Assembly (NCBI RefSeq): GCF_001424145.1 | Contig: NZ_LMQM01000010.1 | Span: forward strand, 444,833 to 508,832 | Source of the DNA: Chryseobacterium sp. Leaf404 | GTDB taxonomy: Bacteria; Bacteroidota; Bacteroidia; Flavobacteriales; Weeksellaceae | Direction: 5' to 3' | DNA length: 64,000 bases | Part shown: piece by piece, positions 34,625 to 43,231 of the stretch | Position numbering within the stretch: position 1 is the stretch's first letter | How the letters are laid out: every line of letters begins with the position of its first letter | Program-made: the position numbers and the translations under genes | Notes under the pieces: generated by a model | What the model saw: only the letters and a program-made list of their open reading frames with translations | What the model was told of the DNA's origin: nothing | Databases searched by the model: none

Positions 34625-35098
34625 ATGGAAAGATCCTCAAGAAATACGCCGCTTTTCAAAAAATCCCAGGAGATTTACGAAGCTTTAAAAACAATTACAG
34701 ATCTGTTTCCAGAAGATAATGATTATCTGCAGGATGTAAAGTACAATCTTTTGGGCGACAGCATGATCATTCAGGCAAAGATTTCCGGTGCCGAGGCGGT
34801 GAAACTCTACGACATAAAAATGGAAAATGCTGCCATCATCAGAAAAGCGGCGCGGGACATTATGGTTGGTGGCAACTGCCTAGAGATGTTTGGTTTTAAA
34901 GACGCTAAATATTACAAAATAGTACGCGAGCTGGTAGAAGAATTCAGGATTCTGTTTGCAGAATGGGTAGAAGGTTTTAATCCGAAACATTTCATCGTTG
35001 ATGACTGGGGACTCTTTAATCCGCCGGGAATTTCGAGAGATTATGCACAGCGTGATGACGAGCTGAATTTTCTTTATGATGATGAGGACGATGAGTAA
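34625..35098 (+). CDS. Conserved hypothetical protein with acidic tail
   Basis: The 157-residue protein is soluble and starts 2 bp after the SGNH hydrolase gene. Two long helical stretches (IYEALKTITDLF; KIVRELVEEFRILFAEWVEGF) flank a small beta region. The last 15 residues are strongly acidic (DDELNFLYDDEDDE). I have the impression of a conserved protein in flavobacteria, but no function is known to me. Confidence 0.7.
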   Translation: MERSSRNTPLFKKSQEIYEALKTITDLFPEDNDYLQDVKYNLLGDSMIIQAKISGAEAVKLYDIKMENAAIIRKAARDIMVGGNCLEMFGFKDAKYYKIVRELVEEFRILFAEWVEGFNPKHFIVDDWGLFNPPGISRDYAQRDDELNFLYDDEDDE

Positions 35099-35183
35099 AT
35101 CTGGGCACAGAATCATTCGGTTATTAAATTCACCATTATTTGATAAAAATTTCTTTAATTTGCAGGCTTAACAAAATAAAATT

Positions 35184-35627
35184 ATGAAAAAACTGTTATT
35201 ACTTGCCCTGTCTGCGGGTTTTATGTGCAATTCATGTACTGTAGACGACGATGATGAATTTACCAATCAGTTTTCACTTTTAGGTGTATGGCATCCCTCC
35301 AGAGAAATTGTAGTTTCCGGAAGCACTGGTATTACTTTATCAAACACAGATTACTCGCCTTGCTATCAATCAAGCACGCTGGAATTTAAAACCAATAATA
35401 CTGTAGTAACCAATATTTTTGATGTTAATATTACCGGAAACTGTGTGAGTACGGGAATAGAAACGGTTAATTACTCATATGATCATACCAACTCTAAACT
35501 CGTTATCGACGGTGAAAACATTGAAATTATAAGCCGTACCCAAAACGAACTGCAGTTTGTAAGCCACTACGAAGACGAAGATGGTGACGGTGTGGATGAT
35601 AAAATCATTATTGTGATTAACAAGTAA
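35184..35627 (+). CDS. Lipocalin-like lipoprotein (second copy)
   Basis: The 147-residue lipoprotein has the signal MKKLLLLALSAGFMCNSCTVDDDDE (lipobox CNSC with an acidic DDDDE export tag). It has the same layout as the product at 33437: an early LLGVWHPSRE strand, cysteine pair (SPCYQS, GNCVS) and a barrel of alternating strands. It ends with a D-x-D-x-D-x-x-x-D calcium-like stretch (DEDGDGVDDK). The two genes probably derive from an old duplication. Confidence 0.78.
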   Translation: MKKLLLLALSAGFMCNSCTVDDDDEFTNQFSLLGVWHPSREIVVSGSTGITLSNTDYSPCYQSSTLEFKTNNTVVTNIFDVNITGNCVSTGIETVNYSYDHTNSKLVIDGENIEIISRTQNELQFVSHYEDEDGDGVDDKIIIVINK

Positions 35628-35665
35628 AAAAAACACTTCCTTTTGATCTGGAAGTGTTTTTTTAT
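35628..35665. terminator. Bidirectional terminator between convergent genes
   Basis: AAAAAACACTTCC (35628-35640) pairs with GGAAGTGTTTTTT (35650-35662) around a 9-nt loop. It lies between the second lipocalin-like gene and the DEAD-box gene. Confidence 0.85.
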
Positions 35666-35666
35666 T

Positions 35667-37019
35667 TTATTTTTTACGTTTCGATTTCGAAATCGCTTTC
35701 TGCTGTGCTCTGTTGGCTCCGAACTTTTTGGGAGTTTTTCTTTTCGAAGGCCCGCCCCAGTTTTCTTTTTTGTTTTTGTCTTTCTTTTCGTGGAAAGCAC
35801 CGCCGCCTTCAAAGATTTTTGCCTGTGCAGGATTTTTCATCACAATCAGGTCTTCCTCAGATGCAATTTTTTTAGGATTGATTTTCACTTCTTCAGGGAA
35901 ATCAATGTACGATAATTCTTTATCCATCAGCATCTCGATTTCTACAGCCCATTCTTCCTCTTTTTTAGTTACGAACGTTACCGCTTTACCGTCTTTGTCT
36001 GCTCTACCCGTTCTCCCGATTCTGTGAATATACTGCTCCGGAACGTCAGGAGTTTCAAAATTGACAACGTGGGTAATATCTGAAATATCAAGACCTCTCG
36101 CCATAACATCTGTTGTAATTAAACCTCTTATCTCTTCATTTTCAAAACGTTTCATCGCTTTTAAACGATAGTTTTGAGACTTATTGGAGTGAATTACATC
36201 AAAATCATCAGGAAAAATTTCGTTTATCTGAGTAAACAGCAGGTCTGCGTGCTTTTTATTGTTGGCAAAAATCAAAACTTTAGACATTTCGCCGTCCTTC
36301 TTTAGTAAGTGCTCGAGCAAATTAATTTTGGTGTTGAAATTTTCAACTTTGTAAGCAGTCTGCTCAATTTTTTCAAGTGGCGTTCCGGATTTTGCCAAAG
36401 AAATTTCTACAGGACCTGCAAAATATTCATCAAGCATATCGTCAACCGCTTCTGTCATCGTTGCTGAGAAAAGAATATTCTGTCTTTTTTCACGCATCAT
36501 TTCAAAAATATGTGTCAGCTGTGGTCTGAAACCAAGATTTAGCATTTCGTCAAATTCGTCGATGATTAATTTCTGAACTTCTTTTAAAGAAATCGCATTA
36601 TCAATAGCTAAATCCATGATTCTACCAGGTGTTCCCACCAAAATATCACAACCGTTATTGAAAAGTAATTTCTGTGTATTGATGTTTTTCCCGCCATAGA
36701 TTCCTATCACTCTTGCAGTAAGATTTTCCGCCAGCTTTTCTACGATTTCCGTCACCTGAACCACCAGTTCTCTTGTTGGAACCAAAATCACAACCGTAGG
36801 ATTTCCATTTTTGTTGTATTTCCAGGTCTTTAAAACCGGAAGTAAATACGCAAGAGTTTTTCCCGTTCCCGTTTGTGCAATTCCCATCACATCCCTTCCT
36901 GAAAGGATCGGACCGATACTTTTTTCCTGAATTGGAGTGGGCTCAAATAAATTTAAATCTGCTAAAACATCAAGAACCTTCACCGGAAGGTCAAAGTCTG
37001 CAAAAGTGAGTTTTTCCAT
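35667..37019 (-). CDS. DEAD-box RNA helicase with DEFD motif
   Basis: The product is 450 residues from the ATG at 37019, directly after an exact -7 box; a start at 37094 would add 25 residues unlike the family and is rejected. Motifs: Q motif TPIQ, I AQTGTGKT, Ia PTRELV, II IDEFDEML (Phe instead of Ala in DEAD), III SAT, and VI HRIGRTGRAD. The C-terminal tail is basic (KRKTPKKFG and KSKRKK) and should bind RNA. It may act in ribosome assembly or mRNA turnover. Confidence 0.93.
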   Translation of the reverse strand: MEKLTFADFDLPVKVLDVLADLNLFEPTPIQEKSIGPILSGRDVMGIAQTGTGKTLAYLLPVLKTWKYNKNGNPTVVILVPTRELVVQVTEIVEKLAENLTARVIGIYGGKNINTQKLLFNNGCDILVGTPGRIMDLAIDNAISLKEVQKLIIDEFDEMLNLGFRPQLTHIFEMMREKRQNILFSATMTEAVDDMLDEYFAGPVEISLAKSGTPLEKIEQTAYKVENFNTKINLLEHLLKKDGEMSKVLIFANNKKHADLLFTQINEIFPDDFDVIHSNKSQNYRLKAMKRFENEEIRGLITTDVMARGLDISDITHVVNFETPDVPEQYIHRIGRTGRADKDGKAVTFVTKKEEEWAVEIEMLMDKELSYIDFPEEVKINPKKIASEEDLIVMKNPAQAKIFEGGGAFHEKKDKNKKENWGGPSKRKTPKKFGANRAQQKAISKSKRKK

Positions 37020-37023
37020 TTTG

Positions 37024-37031
37024 CAAAGATA
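37024..37031 (-). promoter_or_regulatory. -7 box directly in front of the DEAD-box gene
   Basis: The minus strand reads TATCTTTG, an exact match, ending 4 bp before the ATG at 37019. The predicted start site is at 37020-37021, so the mRNA would be leaderless or nearly so. Confidence 0.6.
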
Positions 37032-37088
37032 GGGATTTAAATTTTGTGTTTTGAGGATGGAAGATGGATGGGAAAGCGGGAAGTTTTG

Positions 37089-37141
37089 TCTCACAGATTA
37101 ACAAAGATTCTATCCTCACTTATCTGTGAAAATCTGTGAGA
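37089..37141. repeat. Inverted repeat TCTCACAGATT / AATCTGTGAGA
   Basis: Perfect 11-bp arms at 37089-37099 and 37131-37141, with a further ATCTGTGA copy between them, lie upstream of the DEAD-box gene and after the UbiB-like gene. The word is a common intergenic type in related genomes as far as I recall; no ORF. Confidence 0.55.
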
Positions 37142-37159
37142 TCTGCGCGGGATTAAAAA

Positions 37160-38842
37160 TTATTTCCGTGAGATTCTCAACATCAGAATAACTACCAGCA
37201 AAACAGAAAAACAAAATCCCAAAACTGCTACCAAAGACATTTCACCGATTCTCGGACCCGATTCTGATACGAAAACAATCGCCGTTGCAATAATATTTGC
37301 TCCCAGAATCATTGCGAGAATAAGATTTACAATGCTTGATTTGATCAACTGATTGGTCTTTTCAATATTTTTGATTTCGCTTGTTACCGTAAATTTATTT
37401 TCATCTAATTTTTGAAGTACAGAGCGAAGTTCTTTCGGAATTTCATCAACGTTATCAGTAAAATTCATCATTTTCTCAACTCCCACTTTCATTAAACTTT
37501 CCGGAGACAGTTTTCTCGCAAAAATCTTTTTTGAATAAGGCTTTAAACTTTTTACAACATCCAGATCAGGATTGATACTTCTTCCCACGCCTTCTATAAG
37601 ACCAATTCCTTTAAATAAAAGATAGAAATAATCGGGCATGTGAAGACGGTTGTCTTTTAGAACATCTTTCATTTTATTCATCACCACATTGGCATCGATA
37701 TCTTTCAGAGAAGAGCTGTGCACGAAATCCAGAATTTCCTGAACGTCATTTTCAAACCTTCTTTCATCAGGAATGCTGTAGCTAACAGACATTTTTTTGA
37801 GATAACGTACAATTTTATGAGAATTTTTGGCAACAAAAGCAATGATCAGATTTTCTAAAACCTCTTTGTCATTCGGCTGAATTTTCCCGACTGCACCGAA
37901 ATCTATAAACACAATTCTACCATCTTTTTTCACCAGAATATTTCCGCCATGAGGATCTGCATGAAAAAAGCCAAAGTCTAAAATCTGAGAAACAAATAAC
38001 CTTAAACCAACTTCCGAAACAGTTACAGGATCGATATCGTTTGCAAGAAGAGAAGTTTTGTCTGTCACTTTAATTCCATCCACAAACTCCATACAGAGGA
38101 CGGTATTGTTGGAAAATTCATCGTAAACTTTCGGAACGTAAGTTTCTTTATTGTTTTTAAAATTTCTTGCAAACTGCAGAATGTTTTCTTTCTCGTTTAT
38201 CAGTGAAAGCTCTTCGAGCAAAGATTTTTCAAAAGTTGAAATTGCCTGCTTCAGATTGAGTTTTTCGCCTAAATCTGTGTAAGAATAAAGAAGTTTTATA
38301 ATATCTTTCAGCAGTAAAAGGTCGTCTTCGATGTAGGTTTGAACGTCTGGTTTTTTGATTTTAAGAATTACTTTTTCTCCAGTCAAAAGTTCAGCCTCAT
38401 AAACCTGAGCGATGGAGGCTGTTGCCAAAGGTTTTGGATTGATAAATGCAAAATGTTCATCAGCAGAAATTCCGATTTCATTTTCGAGGATTTCTTTTAC
38501 GTTTAAATCAACCACTTCCACTCTGTCTTGAAGTTTTTGAAGTTCCTGAATGAGTTCCGGTGGCAGAAGATCTTCACGATTGCTGAACGACTGTCCGAGT
38601 TTTACAAAAGTGGGACCGAGCTCTTCCAAAACCATTCTGATTCTTTCATAAACAGTACCTTTCGAGATCACTTCATCAGCCTGAATTTCTTCTGATTCAG
38701 CTTTTTTTCCGCTGTTCATTCTTGCCAAAACATCTTTAAAACCGTACTTACTGAGCACGGAAATCATTTTGGCGGATCTTTTTAGCTTTCGCTGTTGCTT
38801 GTCAAACATTCTTTGTGAAAATTGTTCTCCGAAGGTATTCAA
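37160..38842 (-). CDS. ABC1/UbiB family atypical protein kinase
   Basis: The 560-residue protein has the ADCK/UbiB signature KLGQSFSNREDLLPPE (the KxGQ motif), the ATP lysine in LKIKKPD, the catalytic HADPHGGNILV and the metal motif FIDFGAVG. Two membrane segments are at the C-terminus (IVNLILAMILGANIIATAIVF and MSLVAVLGFCFSVLLVVILML). These ATPases support ubiquinone or menaquinone biosynthesis or lipid handling at the inner membrane. A candidate small membrane protein gene lies 32 bp upstream on the same strand and could be its partner. Confidence 0.9.
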   Translation of the reverse strand: MNTFGEQFSQRMFDKQQRKLKRSAKMISVLSKYGFKDVLARMNSGKKAESEEIQADEVISKGTVYERIRMVLEELGPTFVKLGQSFSNREDLLPPELIQELQKLQDRVEVVDLNVKEILENEIGISADEHFAFINPKPLATASIAQVYEAELLTGEKVILKIKKPDVQTYIEDDLLLLKDIIKLLYSYTDLGEKLNLKQAISTFEKSLLEELSLINEKENILQFARNFKNNKETYVPKVYDEFSNNTVLCMEFVDGIKVTDKTSLLANDIDPVTVSEVGLRLFVSQILDFGFFHADPHGGNILVKKDGRIVFIDFGAVGKIQPNDKEVLENLIIAFVAKNSHKIVRYLKKMSVSYSIPDERRFENDVQEILDFVHSSSLKDIDANVVMNKMKDVLKDNRLHMPDYFYLLFKGIGLIEGVGRSINPDLDVVKSLKPYSKKIFARKLSPESLMKVGVEKMMNFTDNVDEIPKELRSVLQKLDENKFTVTSEIKNIEKTNQLIKSSIVNLILAMILGANIIATAIVFVSESGPRIGEMSLVAVLGFCFSVLLVVILMLRISRK

Positions 38843-38874
38843 AAAATGTTCCTGATGAAAGATTTAAATAAAAA

Positions 38875-39048
38875 TTAGATCACCCTAAAAACCGTCAGCA
38901 CCAAAATCAGCATCATCCACCCCAAGATTAGATAAAAAAACAGTCGGCTTGGTTGTGAAATATCTTTCAGTTTATCAATGACTTTATTTTTTATAACTTC
39001 GGAAAAGCTTACGTTCTCATTTCTGAAATCAACTTCATTAAGATCAAT
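38875..39048 (-). CDS. Small membrane protein ORF without a canonical start codon
   Basis: This minus-strand frame is open from a TAG near 39088 to a TAA at 38875. It encodes IDLNEVDFRNENVSFSEVI and then a basic amphipathic helix (KNKVIDKLKDISQPSR). A single membrane segment (LFFYLILGWMMLILVLTVF) and a terminal RVI follow, an ordered layout unlikely by chance. No ATG, GTG or TTG precedes this block in frame; the ATT at 39048 (as in infC) is the best initiation guess, and 57 residues would result. It lies 32 bp upstream of the UbiB-like gene on the same strand. A start-codon mutation or a sequencing error is also possible. Confidence 0.4.
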   Translation of the reverse strand: MDLNEVDFRNENVSFSEVIKNKVIDKLKDISQPSRLFFYLILGWMMLILVLTVFRVI

Positions 39049-39140
39049 TTTCTTAAAGCAAAATGCAAAATATAAATAGTTCTAAATTTTCGTGATATAA
39101 TTTTGCTGAAAAACGATTGAAAGGTGTAAACCATTCATCA

Positions 39141-39176
39141 CAAAAAAAGCAACCACCCTTTTCATGTAATTGCTTT
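39141..39176 (-). terminator. Terminator after GNAT/nitrilase fusion gene
   Basis: On the minus strand AAAGCAA (39176-39170) pairs with TTGCTTT (39152-39146) around a 17-nt loop, followed by TTTT. Confidence 0.6.
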
Positions 39177-39196
39177 CTTTCTTGAAAATTCCAGTT

Positions 39197-40699
39197 TTAC
39201 TTTAAATAAGTTTCATACAAATCTGTTCGTCTGTCTTTTAAAATCTGTACCGAACCGTTGTGGTGAAGGTCTTTGAGTAAATTCAAATCTACGTCTACAA
39301 TTAATGTCATTTCCGTATTTGGAGTGGCTTCACCTTTCACGGCATTTGAAGGAAATGCAAAATCGGACGGCGTAAAAACGGCGGCCTGACCAAACTGAAT
39401 ATCCATATTATTCACACCCGGAAGATTTCCAACACAGCCGGCGATGGCGACGTAACACTCGTTTTCAATGGCTCTTGCAGCGGCACAGTGGCGGACTCTC
39501 ATGTAAGCATTTTGAGTATCGGTGAGATACGGTACAAACAATATTTTCATGCCCTGATCGGCTAAAATTCTTGGCAGTTCAGGAAATTCTACGTCATAGC
39601 AGATCACCAATCCCACTTTTCCGCAGTCTGTATCGAAAACTTTTATTTCGCTACCGCCTTTCATACCATAGTATTTTTTTTCGTTCGGGGTGATGTGAAT
39701 TTTTCTGTATTCATCAATTCTTCCATCGCGGTGCATCATGTATGAAATATTGTAAAGGTCGTTTCCGTCAAAAAAAGGCATACTTCCGGAGATAATATTG
39801 ACATTGTAGCTGATGGCAAACTCGGAAATTCTGGTTCTGATATCATCTGTCAGTTTTGCCAGTTCAATCATACTGTCTCTCTCGGAAAGATGGTTGAAAG
39901 GCGCCAGTAGTGGCGTGTTGAAAAGCTCAGGAAAGAGCACAAAATCTGCCTTGTAATCTCCCATCACATTTACAAAAAACTCTACCTGCTCATAAAATGC
40001 ATGGATATCTTTAAAGTGTCTCATCTGCCACTGTACCAGCCCAAGACGGATCACGCTGTCCTGCATCGTGTTCGGCTTTTTGCTGTAATAAATATTGTTC
40101 CACTGGAGTAAAACTGCGTTTTCTTTTGAAGATTCATCTTCCAGAAGATATTTATTCAGGACTTTGACAGGTAAAAAATTATTGGAAAGCTGAAATGAAA
40201 GTACTGGGTCATAAATCTCTTTATCACGCACTTTTCTGATGTATTCTCTGGGCGAAAGCTCATCACTATGCTTGTGATAATGAGGGATTCTGCCTCCCAA
40301 AACAATGGCTCTGAGATTCAGCTGCTCGCAAAGCTCTTTTCTGAGGTCATAAAGTCTTCTAGCCAAACGAAGTTCACGGAATTCAGGATCTACGAAAACT
40401 TCAATTCCGTAGAGAACATTTCCTGCATTGGTGTGTGTATTGAAGGTGTAATTTCCCGTAATATCTTTATACGTATGGTCATCGCCAAACTCTTCGTAGT
40501 TCACAATAATAGACAGTGCAACAGCCGCGAGTTTGCCGTCTACAGTGATACATATCTGTCCTGCGGGAAAAATTTTTGTAAGTTTTTCTATGCTTTTTTT
40601 TGGCCAGATGTAGTCTGACATTGTGGGATAAGCCCTTTTCATCGTTTCTACCAGCTCTTCATGGTCGTCCACACTTAGATTTCTTGCGTCTATCTGCAT
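39197..40699 (-). CDS. GNAT acetyltransferase / carbon-nitrogen hydrolase fusion
   Basis: The 500-residue protein has a GNAT domain first (about residues 1-200, with VFVDPEFRELRLARRLY as the acetyl-CoA-binding segment). The nitrilase domain follows, with the Glu-Lys-Cys triad in VLFPELFNTP, YRKIHITPNEK and GLVICYDVEFPEL. The fusion in this order is a recognised family. Nitrilase-like domains cleave amides; the GNAT part may acetylate the same substrate. What it acts on is unknown. It forms a single unit, with a hairpin after it. Confidence 0.9.
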   Translation of the reverse strand: MQIDARNLSVDDHEELVETMKRAYPTMSDYIWPKKSIEKLTKIFPAGQICITVDGKLAAVALSIIVNYEEFGDDHTYKDITGNYTFNTHTNAGNVLYGIEVFVDPEFRELRLARRLYDLRKELCEQLNLRAIVLGGRIPHYHKHSDELSPREYIRKVRDKEIYDPVLSFQLSNNFLPVKVLNKYLLEDESSKENAVLLQWNNIYYSKKPNTMQDSVIRLGLVQWQMRHFKDIHAFYEQVEFFVNVMGDYKADFVLFPELFNTPLLAPFNHLSERDSMIELAKLTDDIRTRISEFAISYNVNIISGSMPFFDGNDLYNISYMMHRDGRIDEYRKIHITPNEKKYYGMKGGSEIKVFDTDCGKVGLVICYDVEFPELPRILADQGMKILFVPYLTDTQNAYMRVRHCAAARAIENECYVAIAGCVGNLPGVNNMDIQFGQAAVFTPSDFAFPSNAVKGEATPNTEMTLIVDVDLNLLKDLHHNGSVQILKDRRTDLYETYLK

Positions 40700-40812
40700 A
40701 ATTTTCTTTTAAAGTTACTGTTTTTCTAAGTTTAAAACTTATTTGAAGGCATTATTTAAACAAGATTTACACCAAGCCGCACAGTTTTTGTAAGTATTCT
40801 CAAAATTAAAAT

Positions 40813-41460
40813 ATGAAAACATATTCAGTTCTTCTGCTCGTTGCCTTAAGTTTTCAGAGTTGTACAAAGGAAAAAACTTCTGAAAGTCTAACCCAAAATC
40901 AAACTGATAGTAAAACCGTTAAAGCACCTGTTAAAACTGATAAAATTACGATTTCGTCTAAAGAAGATATTCAGAAATATTATGGTGAGTTTCAGGATGA
41001 AATAAATAAAAAAGTCCTGGATTCTGTTTTTTTCGAATACGAATGCGACGGACGGGTAGGAAACGTGACATACTACTCAAAAAATTCAAAGGTGAAGGTG
41101 ATTAAACATTCGTTTGCTCAGTACAGCCACTACTCTGCTGATGAAAACTATTATCTGAATGAAGAAAAACCGTTTTTTATACTGAAGGAAGAAACTGTTT
41201 GGAGCTTTAACGGTGGAACTTCAGAAAAACCTGAAACAAAAGATGACATCACAGAATCGAGAATATATTTAGCAGAGAATAAAGTGATTGACTGTCTCGA
41301 AAAAAAATATACCATCCTTTCAGCCGATAAAAAGAAACCGGATGTTCCTAAATTTCCAAACTATGCTTCTAAAAACTGCAAAAGCAAAGAATTGCTGGCA
41401 GAATTTGGAAAAATAATCAAAAATAAAAACTTTAAAAAAGGTCTAAAACAATGTTTTTAG
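40813..41460 (+). CDS. Hypothetical lipoprotein
   Basis: The 215-residue protein starts with the lipoprotein signal MKTYSVLLLVALSFQSCTKEK (lipobox FQSC). A Ser/Thr-rich linker is followed by a mixed alpha/beta domain with cysteines in YECDGRVG, VIDCLEKK, KNCKSK and a final KQCF. I do not recognise the family. It is convergent with frr, sharing a hairpin. Confidence 0.7.
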   Translation: MKTYSVLLLVALSFQSCTKEKTSESLTQNQTDSKTVKAPVKTDKITISSKEDIQKYYGEFQDEINKKVLDSVFFEYECDGRVGNVTYYSKNSKVKVIKHSFAQYSHYSADENYYLNEEKPFFILKEETVWSFNGGTSEKPETKDDITESRIYLAENKVIDCLEKKYTILSADKKKPDVPKFPNYASKNCKSKELLAEFGKIIKNKNFKKGLKQCF

Positions 41461-41463
41461 AAA

Positions 41464-41495
41464 CAAAAAAGAGATTTCCGCAAATGGAAATCTCT
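41464..41495 (-). terminator. Terminator after frr (minus strand)
   Basis: AGAGATTTCC (41470-41479) pairs perfectly with GGAAATCTCT (41486-41495). On the minus strand a run of T follows at 41464-41469; on the plus strand the tail is poor, so it mainly serves frr. Confidence 0.75.
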
Positions 41496-41521
41496 TGTAT
41501 TTTAGATAAAAGTTTAAAAAA

Positions 41522-42076
41522 TTAAACTTTCATAATTTCTGCTTCTTTATTTTTCAAATGGTCATCGCAGATTTTAACATATTTATCTGTGTAATCCTGA
41601 ATTGTTGCCTCAGAGTCTTTGATGATGTCTTCAGAAACACCATCCAGTTTTTTAAGCTCTTTAATACCGTTTTGTCTCGCGTTTCTGATTACAATTTTGG
41701 TATCTTCAGTTTCACCTTTAGCCTGTTTTGCAAGCTCTTTTCTTCTCTCTTCAGTTAATGGCGGTACATTCAGAATGATGTTTTCACCATTATTGGAAGG
41801 AGCAAAACCTAAATTAGAATTGATAATTGCCTTTTCAATAGCATTAATCGCAGTTCTGTCCCAAGGCTGAATAGAAATCGTCATCGCATCCGGCACAGAA
41901 ACGTTGGCAACCTGATTAAGCGGAGTAGGTGCTCCGTAATATTCCACCATTACATCCTGAACCATCGCTGTAGACGCACGCCCCGCTCTGATTCTCTGAA
42001 ACGCATGATCCAAATGCCTTACCGCAGCATCCATGTCATCTTTTACAGAATCTAATATAAGATCTAATTCTTCCAT
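41522..42076 (-). CDS. frr: Ribosome recycling factor
   Basis: The product is 184 residues from the ATG at 42076 (an ATG at 42106 would add ten residues not found in the family). The three-helix bundle and inserted beta domain are complete, with the conserved RIRAGRAST and VPPLTEERRKEL stretches. RRF, with EF-G, splits the ribosome after termination. It follows pyrH in the same direction with 136 bp between. The pyrH-frr order is a common conserved pairing. Confidence 0.97.
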   Translation of the reverse strand: MEELDLILDSVKDDMDAAVRHLDHAFQRIRAGRASTAMVQDVMVEYYGAPTPLNQVANVSVPDAMTISIQPWDRTAINAIEKAIINSNLGFAPSNNGENIILNVPPLTEERRKELAKQAKGETEDTKIVIRNARQNGIKELKKLDGVSEDIIKDSEATIQDYTDKYVKICDDHLKNKEAEIMKV

Positions 42077-42212
42077 TATATATTTAAAATTTGAATAATT
42101 ACACATTTATTATGAGTAATAAGTGATGTGTAATGAGTAATAATACTATTTCAAAATCACTTTTTCCTTACTTGGTTCCTTTTACTTTTTACCTGGCTCT
42201 TTTACCTGGCTT

Positions 42213-42920
42213 TTACAAATCAACTAACGTTCCCACATTCTCGCCGTCTACGATTTTTATAAGATTTCCGTCTTTGTTCATGTCAAAAACGATGATCGGA
42301 AGTTTATTTTCGTGGCTTAAAGTGAAAGCGGTCATATCCATTACCTTGAGTCCTTTTTCGAAAACTTCTTCGAAGGTTAATGAGTTGAATTTTACTGCGT
42401 TCTCATTTTTCTCAGGATCCATATCGTAGATTCCGTCTACTCTGGTTCCTTTTAAAATTACATCAGCATCAATTTCAATAGCTCTTAAAGTAGCTGCAGT
42501 ATCTGTTGTGAAATATGGGTTTCCTGTTCCGGCACCGAAGATCACTACTCTGCCCTTTTCAAGATGTCTTACTGCTCTTCTTTTAATGAAAGGTTCTGCG
42601 ACTTTATCCATTTCAATGGCAGACTGAAGTCTGGTTTTGATTCCTGCATCTTCCAGAGCTCCCTGTAATGCCATTCCGTTGATGACAGTTGCAAGCATTC
42701 CCATGTAGTCGCCCTGCACTCTGTCCATCCCTTTTGCAGCACCGGCTACACCACGGAAAATATTTCCTCCTCCTATCACAATCGCCACCTCGCAGCCTCT
42801 GTCTACAACCTGTTTGATTTCTGCAGCATATTCCTGCAGCCTTTCAGTATCAATACCATATTGTCTGTTTCCCATCAGGGCTTCACCACTCAGTTTCAGA
42901 AGGATTCTTTTATATTTCAT
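42213..42920 (-). CDS. pyrH: UMP kinase
   Basis: The product is 235 residues from the ATG at 42920; a reading frame to 42992 would include the promoter. Motifs of the amino-acid-kinase fold are present: [40 protein letters not shown] and [13 protein letters not shown]. The enzyme phosphorylates UMP to UDP for pyrimidine synthesis. It leads the pyrH-frr unit and has an exact -7 box 50 bp before its start. Confidence 0.97.
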   Translation of the reverse strand: MKYKRILLKLSGEALMGNRQYGIDTERLQEYAAEIKQVVDRGCEVAIVIGGGNIFRGVAGAAKGMDRVQGDYMGMLATVINGMALQGALEDAGIKTRLQSAIEMDKVAEPFIKRRAVRHLEKGRVVIFGAGTGNPYFTTDTAATLRAIEIDADVILKGTRVDGIYDMDPEKNENAVKFNSLTFEEVFEKGLKVMDMTAFTLSHENKLPIIVFDMNKDGNLIKIVDGENVGTLVDL

Positions 42921-42970
42921 GTCTTTCAATAATAATTTTGGGAGCATTAATTCTTTTAAAATTAATTGTG

Positions 42971-42978
42971 CAAATATA
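42971..42978 (-). promoter_or_regulatory. -7 box of pyrH-frr
   Basis: The minus strand reads TATATTTG, an exact match, giving a leader of about 47 nt before the ATG at 42920. It excludes the upstream in-frame ATGs as starts. Confidence 0.6.
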
Positions 42979-43183
42979 AACATTAATAACAATTATTTTT
43001 CAGAAATTTTGCAGTACGAAAAGTTTTAATTTCATTCTAAATTCTGTAAAAATTTAATGAATTCTGTTCAAAAAATACAGTAACAAAATCTTAACAAAAA
43101 CGTTTTTGCAGGTGTAAACTGATAATCAGCAATAAATCCTGACGTTAATTATCAACAAATCGAGTAAATACTTAAACAAATAT

Positions 43184-43213
43184 TTTGATAAGTTCTAAAA
43201 AGGATTATTTTTG
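43184..43213 (+). promoter_or_regulatory. Promoter of porQ (TTTG-N18-TATTTTTG)
   Basis: TTTG at 43184-43187 and TATTTTTG at 43206-43213 are 18 bp apart, one short of the usual 19-21. The TTG start of porQ is 18 bp downstream. Confidence 0.6.
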
Positions 43214-43231
43214 CATTAATTATATAAAGAA

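Noticed and set aside
43119..43129. CTGATAATCAG palindrome upstream of porQ as a further FNR-like site
   Set aside because: Only one base separates the half-sites, so the geometry is wrong for an FNR/CRP dimer, and its distance to the porQ -7 box is about 85 bp.
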